From Trichostrongylus colubriformis (Eukaryota > Nematoda > Chromadorea > Rhabditida > Trichostrongylidae): a stretch of 64,000 bases of DNA. Below, piece after piece: positions 57,378 through 64,000 of the stretch; position 1 is the stretch's first letter, and each line of letters opens with the position of its first letter. Both the position numbers and the translations under genes were made by a program. The DNA lies in contig OZ022260.1 in assembly GCA_963978905.1 (NCBI GenBank), positions 41,290,259-41,354,258 of the forward strand. The letters run 5' to 3'. Below the pieces are notes generated by a model. That model did no database searches and was not told the DNA's origin. It worked only from the letters and a program-made list of their open reading frames with translations.

Positions 57378-59725
57378 TCATGGAAAGGATGGGAGAGTAA
57401 AGCGCTAAGATCTCTTGAGGATCAAAAAAAAGCGCTTCTCCGTTATCAAGACGTGGGAAAAATAGAGGAAAGATAAGCATTTTCCACATAAACAACCACC
57501 AAATATGTGAACGAATGTTGTTCATCAAGAAATGGATAAAATTAGGGTATTTCGGAGTAGCTGTTGGACAAAAAACTGGTGAAATACAAAATTCAGCCTC
57601 TCGAAAAGTCACAGGATTTGGAGCGACTTTGAGCAGAGTTTAGTACATTTTGTTTTTCAGTCATTCGATAACACTGGTTTCTTTGAGAACTTTCAAAGTA
57701 ATATTTTAGCATTTGTGTTTACCTACAGTCTGTCAGTGCCAGCGGTCAGCGTTAGCTACTATGCATGAAAGGATGCTGGAGGTGAACATTGAAACGATAA
57801 ATTGTGCTGGTTTTTCACATGAGTCGCTTTAAGCTATTCATTTTACTTTGAGCTGCTCTCAAAAACAGGGCTTCCCATCTTTAGCAATGTTTGGAAAAAG
57901 CGAGAAAAAGCGAAAACAAAAATTTAGAAAACAGCTAGAATCGCACGGGATGCCGAACTTCTAAAATGAAGGCATAGCAACGTTATAAGAATATAACGAT
58001 AGTCTATGGAGAAAAGATGAGATACTGTAGCGCTGTGAACCGAATAGAGGGTGTCCACAAACTTTTCGTCGATTCAAGGAAATAGAAGAAAGCAATCGAC
58101 GGAACTAGATCCTAGCATAATATCTCATGAATGCAACGCATGTGGAGAGACTGTTGCGATAAGGCTCCTTGACGGCGCGCGACCCGGAAACAGAATCATA
58201 GCCGGTTTCTTCAGAGCTTTCTCTCTGCTGTTCTTCCAAGTGACCCGAAGCTTGACGCGGGTGGAGTGGACATTTTGTACGAGCACATGGTCCCTCTTCC
58301 CAACAGAGTTCTAGACATCATGGCTGGATGTGGATAACCATAGAGCAGAGCGAAATAAGAACGATGTTGGCTAGATTTAAATCTCACCTTTCTGTTTATA
58401 TTGGTTCGGCTCCATACTGACGCCAAGGGCTGAGATAAATGCGAGCGATATCGCGCTTCAGTCTTGATTCCACAACATTCCAACTCGTACATTTCAACTG
58501 AGAGAATGATACGGTACTGTACCGGCTCTTTGTTTCTCACGCTCAAATCGATTATTGTGATCGATAATCACTCCGGGATTGTTGGATGCCTCTGGGATAA
58601 AAGTGGAATTTTGATGTGCCCTGCTCATTTGAACGAGCCTCACCTAGCAGTTGCGAGTACTGCATTTGTGAGTTTCAAAAAAACAGCAAAAAGTTGAGCG
58701 ATTTGAATAAAAGGTAGTACCATTCTGTAGAGCCTGAAAAGCTCTATCAAAAACATATACACATACATTTTTTGATCTCGACGACAGGCGAGGAAGATGA
58801 GGTGCGCCAATGCCAATTTTTTGCCTTCAGCTTACTTCATTTTCAAACCTCATAAGTATTAGGTAGTCGAAGGAATCGGAAAACAGATAGTAACGTTTCG
58901 TAGAGCAGAAAAGCTCTATCGAAAACATATATAAGCTCCACCGAAAGATGGAGGAAACAATGTGAAAAACGAGGGTAAAAAAACGGCGGGAACTTATTCC
59001 TCAGCGCAATAGTAAACGAAAAATCTCCAGAGTCAGCAAGCCTAAATGGAAAGTCCAAGAAAAGGGTCTTCCATGGAGTCTCGCCTGGTGCGGGGAGCGG
59101 GGAGACCCTCCGTTGACAGACGTGCGCGGATCCCTTCAGTTGAAAAAATGAGAAAACGGTAGAATTCATTCGAAGCAGATAGCGATACGATTTTCCAGTG
59201 GAAATCATTATAACAACACAGTCGTGCCTGTAAAAATGACAGGCGTAGTTGGAAGTGCAGTTTGCAGGTCGTTAAACGACGAGATGATCGAACACAAAGG
59301 GATAGTGTTGGAGACCGGCATACGGATATCGAGAACAGGTATTCAACACCTTCGGGAATCCGGTTCTGAATGCTTTGTTCCACAGTCCCTGGTCAGTTAT
59401 CACAGCGACAACCTATTCATCGCTAATCTGCAGCGCCTGAACAGCAACGTTTCGACTCATAGAAATTCCTGAGGGTGGCGCCACGAAATCTCTTGTGGGT
59501 AATGAGGGGGGGGGGGTCATCGAAGGAGTGGGAGACCGTGGTTATAAGAGTTGTTGAATTTATGGCAATATCCTAGAATAATCATACGTGCAGACTATTT
59601 GTATCCTGAAGTTGAGGAGACTTTTGGCACAATTGGAATCCGATCTTTCAGGTTTTACGGATGCAAATGGCGCCATCAAAGCAGGCGCAGCGAGCTTCGT
59701 AAAAAATTTAAATTTTTATTCGTGA
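57378..59725 (+). CDS. Unrecognised multi-exon gene, 3' part (6-7 exons)
   Basis: Well supported, phase-compatible exons are 57729-57781, 58215-58329, 58462-58667, 59005-59087, 59199-59338 and 59652-59725 (stop), encoding 222 residues. A probable further exon is 57378-57564 (SWKGWESKALRSLEDQKKAL and on). Readable segments are SALATMHERMLE, SFLSAVLPSDPKLDAGGVDI, PLPNRVLDIMAG, TGSLFLTLKSIIVIDNHSG, IVGCLWDKSGILMCPAHL, GNHYNNTVVPVKMTGVVGSA and the C-terminus GAIKAGAASFVKNLNFYS. It has mixed hydrophobic and charged composition, no obvious signal or membrane span, and reads like a cytosolic domain protein. I do not recognise the family. The 5' end was not found. Its last exon and 3' untranslated region overlap those of the opposite gene at 59762. 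Confidence 0.65.
59715..59720 (-). promoter_or_regulatory. Polyadenylation signal of the - strand membrane-protein gene
   Basis: AATAAA on the - strand 42 bp after that gene's stop codon, lying inside the last coding exon of the convergent + gene. Confidence 0.6.
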
Positions 59726-59761
59726 AGCAACTCGTAACAAGTGCACATGTAGGAAAACCTA

Positions 59762-62181
59762 TCATTTGCATACAATACAAGAAATTGCAAGAATAATGAG
59801 AATGGTAACACAAACTGCCACGATCCATCCGAAGACCTGAAAATAAGGCTTTTTGAAATAGTGAAACAGTCACCACACCCCGGTGATCCTTTTAGGATAT
59901 GCCATGGTTTTGACTCCTACTGTGAATCGTAAGAGCCATATTGACCCGGCTATATAGCCGTCCAGTCAGTGGAATAAGTAGAAGGTTTACAGTCTATTTC
60001 GGAGCGTCTGATAGGGCGTGGCCTACAGGCTTGGATGAGAGTGTATTAAACTCTCTCACCCTGCCACACACTCTCACTCGCCGCGTACACTCACTGTTGC
60101 CACTCACCCAAGTCCGTAGGCCGCCTATCACGCGCTCCGAAATAGACTGTAATTGTGTTTTTTCACCCTCCTAAATTTGACATCATTGATGCCCGCGAAA
60201 AATGAGGAGATGATAAATGGGCTGAGCCTGAAGTTAATACATATGTGATAGCAGCGCCATTCTGCTTCATTTCCAATTTCTCAAGGATCAGTGCTATGCG
60301 AAAAACTCTGCTTCTGATTACGTTGCTGAGTTATGGGCAAAAGCTTGAGTCGCGAACGGGACTCGAACGCGTACTCATGCTCTGCGAGCATATGTGCTAA
60401 TCCATTACACGACCGAGAACCCTTTCACCATTTAAGCCTCTTGATGGCATTTTTACCAATCAACCGTTATCAAGCTGAATCATCCGTTGGTGTCCTCGTC
60501 CCACCCCTCCACACCAGTTGCAAAAATCAAAATTCCAGCATTGTTGTGACGTGAGATATGAAATTCGTGCCGCATAGGCAATCACACGCACAAACACACA
60601 GACAGACAGACAGGCAGGCAGACAGACAGGCAAACAGACAGACAGTCAGACATAGCGGATTAGCCAGTATTGACATCAAGCCGTGAATCTGAGGGCTCAA
60701 AGGCAGTAGTGGTAGGGGTAACTCGGTTGCACCAATTCAGCTCTTTGATACCGCAGCATCCAAAATGGCGGGGCCTGTTAAAGGCAGCATCAGGGACAAC
60801 TCGGACGAAGTGTAAAAAAATTAGTGAACATGAAAGTCGAGATGCCTAGTAACAGGACAGTGGAGAAAAAACGGATGGAAATGGCCAAAAAACCAAGAAA
60901 CAGGACCCCCTTTCGACCGTTGATTCTGGACGCGGACGATCTTTCCGTCGAGAGGCGGGTAGTCCGGACCATTCTTCCATTAGCATGTTGCCAAGTAAAC
61001 ACAAGGGAATGTTTGGAAATCCGACAGCATCAATTTTCTGAAGCTAAAACTGCAAAAGCGCCCCGCAACACCATCGATCCTGCCGCATCTCCTCGACCGC
61101 TCCCACCTCAGCCAATAGGCAATTACGTCACTCGGAGGCGGGGTCGGTCATTCAAAGGCGTCATGGGTTATCCGTTGCGCCGTAACTCGGAGGCGCACTT
61201 TTTCACCGGGATTTCGCCGCGGATAGCCTTCTTAGAGCTATAGTGACCATGTAAGTGATTTCTTTTAGGGATTTCTCATGAACCATCACACCAATGCTGT
61301 ATTTGAAAACGATGCCTCCTTGAGATCTCAGGTGTGTGTCTTTGGCCGGGAAATTGCGCCACATACAGATACAGACTTCCTACACTCACCAGTCCTCACA
61401 TGGATGTGACTCACTTCTGGAGCTCTTCAACATCCACATAAATCCTACCTTTGTTTTTACGTAGGTGCTGATCTTTTACGTTTCTATTCTTGTTACATTA
61501 CATTTAATGGCATATTTCATTTATTAGTTTTATCAAAGTAATCTGGCTACTCACACTAACATATCCACAGCAATCATTGGCGACCTGCTGACAGCATTCA
61601 TAGCCCCAAACGGCGATCGAAGTGCACGTATTAAGTTTACATTCCTGAAATGCTTACATTCAAAACTGAGTGAATGAGATAGATAGACGATGACTATGTG
61701 ATCTCCAGGTCCGACTCGGATGGAGCATTCATCCACACGAATGAATTCTGACCACATTCATATTCGGGATGCAAGCTGTCCAGACGAAGAAACGTTTGCT
61801 TTACCTTCTTTCCAAGCGGGAAAAATTCCACCATTCTGGTGGTAATTCTGATAAATCACGCCCAAGCACTTTTCTTCTGAAAGTGTGGCCAACGCTGAAA
61901 TAGCCTTTTTCAGTTCTCATAGCCTATACCTGAGCATCGACTACTTTTGTCGCTTGAGAGGCGTCGATGTGATAAAGAAGGTGGGTAAAAAAACCTCTGT
62001 CTAACTCAGCCTGCAGCTTGAACAGCAGATAGCACTCTAACGAGATCGCAATAGACCTTTCGGAGATGCAACTTATATGGTACTGAAAATGAAGTGAAAT
62101 CCATACCTGTTGATTCTTATATACTATAGGTATCTTATCGTTCAGTATCTCATCTTGAGGTGAGGGCAATTGATTTTTCAT
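59762..62181 (-). CDS. Cysteine-rich single-pass membrane protein, C-terminal exons
   Basis: The - strand exons 61805-61894, 61695-61747, 61555-61644 and 59762-59836 join in phase. They encode LATLSEEKCLGVIYQNYHQN, then GGIFPAWKE, EFIRVDECSIRVGPGDHI, ECKLNTCTSIAVWGYECC, QQVANDCCGYVS, then a membrane span VFGWIVAVCVTILIILAISC and the tail IVCK. Eight cysteines precede the span, including CC pairs, so a disulfide-bonded ectodomain with almost no cytoplasmic tail is likely. An upstream open segment 61995-62181 (from ATG 62181, MKNQLPSPQDEI) joins in phase through a weak GTTTTT donor but has no signal peptide, so earlier exons are probably missing. The donor at 61694 (GTCATC) is also weak. The last intron is 1.7 kb and contains a MITE, a tRNA-like sequence and repeats. 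Family unknown. Confidence 0.65.
59990..60149. mobile_element. Tc1-type fold-back MITE, 160 bp
   Basis: Ends CAGTCTATTTCGGAGCGTCT / CGCGCTCCGAAATAGACTG form an inverted repeat flanked by TA (59988-59989 and 60150-60151). It lies inside the 1.7-kb intron of the membrane-protein gene. A second copy lies at 3853-3985. Confidence 0.85.
60345..60417 (-). tRNA. tRNA-like sequence (pseudogene)
   Basis: On the - strand GTGTAATGGATTAGCACATA followed by an ATGCTC/GAGCAT hairpin and GCGTTCGAGTCCCG resembles 26619-26690. The acceptor stem does not pair, so it is not a working tRNA. Confidence 0.4.
60440..60660. repeat. Dispersed repeat ending in a (CAGA)n microsatellite
   Basis: CACACAGACAGACAGACAGG and variants at 60593-60650, preceded by GACGTGAGATATG. 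The same layout occurs at 25530-25600. Confidence 0.7.
60831..61243 (+). CDS. Uncertain ORF antisense to the membrane-protein gene's long intron
   Basis: ATG 60831 opens a continuous 137-codon frame: MKVEMPSNRTVEKKRMEMAK, then RTPFRPLILDADDLSVERRV, and further on a Pro-rich part (PAASPRPLPPQPIGN). A good donor exists at TGCCAA|GTAAAC. It is very basic and there is no recognised domain. The 3' third (CGGAGGCG... GCGCACTTTTTCACCGGG) resembles dispersed repeats at 6.9 and 19.1 kb. It could be a nested gene or a chance frame. Confidence 0.3.
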
Positions 62182-62184
62182 ATG

Positions 62185-62740
62185 GTTTCGGTATATGTCC
62201 TTAGGTCAGAATCTCGCACTGCAATTTGTGAAGGGTACTGTAGGAGAATGAGGCAGGAGGACATTCTCTAACCACAGAAGCATTTCAGATGATGGACGGC
62301 GATAACGACAAGCAGGAAAAACTCTGGGAGCGACGCCAAGGAGGAGGCGCAAATACAAGAGGAGTCGAGGTCCCGAGGCCGGGACGGACGGCCGGGTCCA
62401 CCTAGGGGTGCTGCCACCAGTCCACCGACACCGACGCTGAATCTACCTAGCTACCTACCTACCCAGATCTCTTCTCGAAGTATTTGTGCTCACTGTAGAG
62501 CCACTGTATGGACCATTTACTTGTTGCTACTTATTGTTACTTGGTACTTGCTAATAAATCTGTATGTAGATTCTACTTGTCGTGGACCCAGCACTTACTA
62601 ACTGACGGCGTGCTAACAACGGACGCCTCTTCGGTTTGGTCCCAAAAAGTTACACGGTAATGCCAGAGGCGGCGTTCGTAATTGCCCTGTTATCACTTTG
62701 GAACTGCAGACCCCTACCTAGCCCAGTAGGCATAGCTTCG
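62185..62740. other. No gene recognised; possible retroelement end
   Basis: A frame from ATG 62293 (MDGDNDKQEKLWERRQGGGA) ends in TAG near 62406, followed by an AATAAA at about 62552 and GTGGACCCAGCACTTACTAA. This looks like the 3' end of some transcribed retroelement, but I could not assign it. Confidence 0.25.
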
Positions 62741-62746
62741 CACGCG

Positions 62747-63700
62747 TTACTCTTGCAGTTCCAAACCTGATTCAAGGGCACACGTCCTTATCGCTTGTTT
62801 AAGTTTTGGTCTCCAAGTGTGGAAGGGGTGGCACAATAACTGAACACGAGTCACCCTCTCAATGGTTCCCCATGGCAGGCTATTGGTTCTGGGCTCTTCG
62901 GAGCTTATGAACTTGTTCTTCTTGACGTTCAATAGGATTCCATTCTGAGCCAGCCTGTCCTGCCATTTCTGAGTTTTAGCCTGAGGTTGTCCCCTGCTTT
63001 GCGCCACCAGGGCAATGTTATTTGCGTGACGAATGTCCTTCAATGGTTCCTCCATAAGAGCCCTCACCATAACGCCCACTGAGAGCGAACCCTTAATGCG
63101 CACCTACCGCAATATCTATATCATTCAAGAGCCTGTGCGAAGTGGATACAGCTACTTTACCATCAGCCCCGTCGTACATATCCGTTAGGGCAACCAGACC
63201 TTCCAACACATCTCGTGACTTGCTCCAGAGCATTGGTCTGGAAAGACGGTCGAAACCTTCCTGAAAATGGGGAATGCCAGTAGCATGGTCGGAGTTTTTC
63301 TGATACTTATTCATCACTTGCCTTGTGATTTAAGATGGCATCGGTTGCGGGTCTTCCAGGCATGAATTCAAACCCCTATTGAGAGATAGGACGAGTTTCC
63401 CTCAGCGTCGCATTTATGAGCTTCGCATACAGCTTTGTGGTATGCGCTGATTCCTCGGTAGCTGAGCATTTCATCACCCTTCTGCTTGAGAACGATGTCA
63501 CTGGTCCTCCATCAATCTGGAATCCTTCTTTCGGCAGCTACTGTGTTGAACAATCGAGTGAGCCTTATGCCGTCTTCTTCTGACTCTTTCCATGCATCTA
63601 CCGGTACCCCGTATAACCAACGCCGTTCCAATCTTCATAATCTCCCTAGCATGCGGCGACTTCCTCATTCCTCCAGTGTAGGATGGGGCTAGCATTAGCC
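62747..63700 (-). pseudogene. Decayed RTE-type reverse transcriptase
   Basis: Reading the - strand from about 63600 downward the usual RTE order appears across frame changes: LTRLFNTVAAERRIPD-stop-WRTSDIV, KQKGDEMLSYRGIS, LYAKLINATLRETRPIS, GFEFMPGRPATDAI, LTDMYDGADGKVAVSTSH, then DIRHANNIALVAQSRGQ (the catalytic YADD is HANN), KWQDRLAQNGILLNVKKNKF. Stops and shifts occur throughout. It was a non-LTR retrotransposon that supplied reverse transcriptase. It is dead now because the two catalytic Asp residues are changed. Family naming rests on motif recognition. Confidence 0.8.
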
Positions 63701-64000
63701 TTCCTGCTTGGACTTTCGTTACAGGGAAACGTTCAGTGTTCCAGAAAGATAACGAAGTACTCCTGCCACCTCCTTTTGGGTGTGTACCCTTATGTCAGGA
63801 TTTTCGCACGAGCGACGTGCGACGCAGTGTGTGCGAGCTATGCGCGTCGCGGTAGTTGGGTCTCGAAACAGTTACACAGCAATGCTAGGGGTGCACGCAG
63901 TTGATTTGTAATCGCTTCGGGACCCAACAACGTGGCGCCTTTACTCGTCCGTATTGCTTCGCTTGCGACATGCGCGGTGCGAAACTCCTGACATGGGGTA
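63701..64000. other. Edge of window, repeat fragment
   Basis: GTGCGAGCTATGCGCGTC... AGTTGGGTCTCGAAACAGTT at 63826-63872 resembles 52421-52452 (GTGCGAGCTATGAGCGTCAT, then AGTTGGGTT), a dispersed sequence of unknown type. It may be the 5' part of the neighbouring RTE. Confidence 0.35.

Noticed and set aside
57352..57612. 86-codon - strand open frame
   Set aside because: The + strand is open for 87 codons in the same place with more protein-like composition and possible splice sites, so the - frame is treated as its shadow.
58843..59208. 121-codon - strand open frame
   Set aside because: It is antisense to the + gene exon at 59005-59087, which is supported by matching splice phases.

Overview
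The window reads as nuclear DNA of a nematode. The evidence is spliced genes with small exons, introns often only 50-100 bp long, TTTTCAG/TTTCCAG-type acceptors and GTAAGT/GTGAGT donors, together with many mariner elements and RTE-type non-LTR retrotransposons. A strongylid or hookworm-like worm would fit, but that is inference. There is no sign of operons with ribosome-binding sites, CRISPR, phage or rRNA. All gene models below were assembled by hand from splice signals and reading-frame phase.

Roughly 1-40 kb is gene-poor and repeat-rich. It holds several copies of a tRNA-derived SINE (copies at 750, 1351, 23562, 28733 and 38608), a 400-bp inverted-repeat MITE (7.7, 20.5 and 27.3 kb, the last split by a mariner), hAT-like MITEs, three TIR-bounded mariners plus mariner relics, a fold-back element made from two mariner 3' ends, an internally deleted RTE (13.4-14.3 kb), tandem repeats, and a few orphan exon-like segments that could belong to real or decayed genes.

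From 41.5 kb the window is genic. A 9-exon, 366-residue seven-transmembrane receptor gene (41569-47218, +) begins 31 bp from the end of a 1.33-kb fold-back element and carries a six-copy 175-bp array in intron 4. A 1.55-kb element with hAT-like ends and an 8-bp target duplication follows (47809-49362). Next is a 9-exon gene for a secreted protein with a Thr/Ser-rich stretch (50689-54589, -). A Tc1-type MITE and a Mutator-like element with a 9-bp duplication follow.

Two convergent genes come next: an unrecognised multi-exon gene (57.4-59.7 kb, +) and a cysteine-rich single-pass membrane protein gene (59762-62181, -). Their stop codons are only 36 bp apart and their 3' ends overlap. The right edge is a decayed RTE reverse transcriptase (62.75-63.7 kb, -).

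No pathway links the four host genes. Three of them look like surface or secreted products (receptor, secreted protein, membrane protein). The most distinctive content is the set of transposable elements with intact ends and target-site duplications, several of which I cannot assign to a named family.
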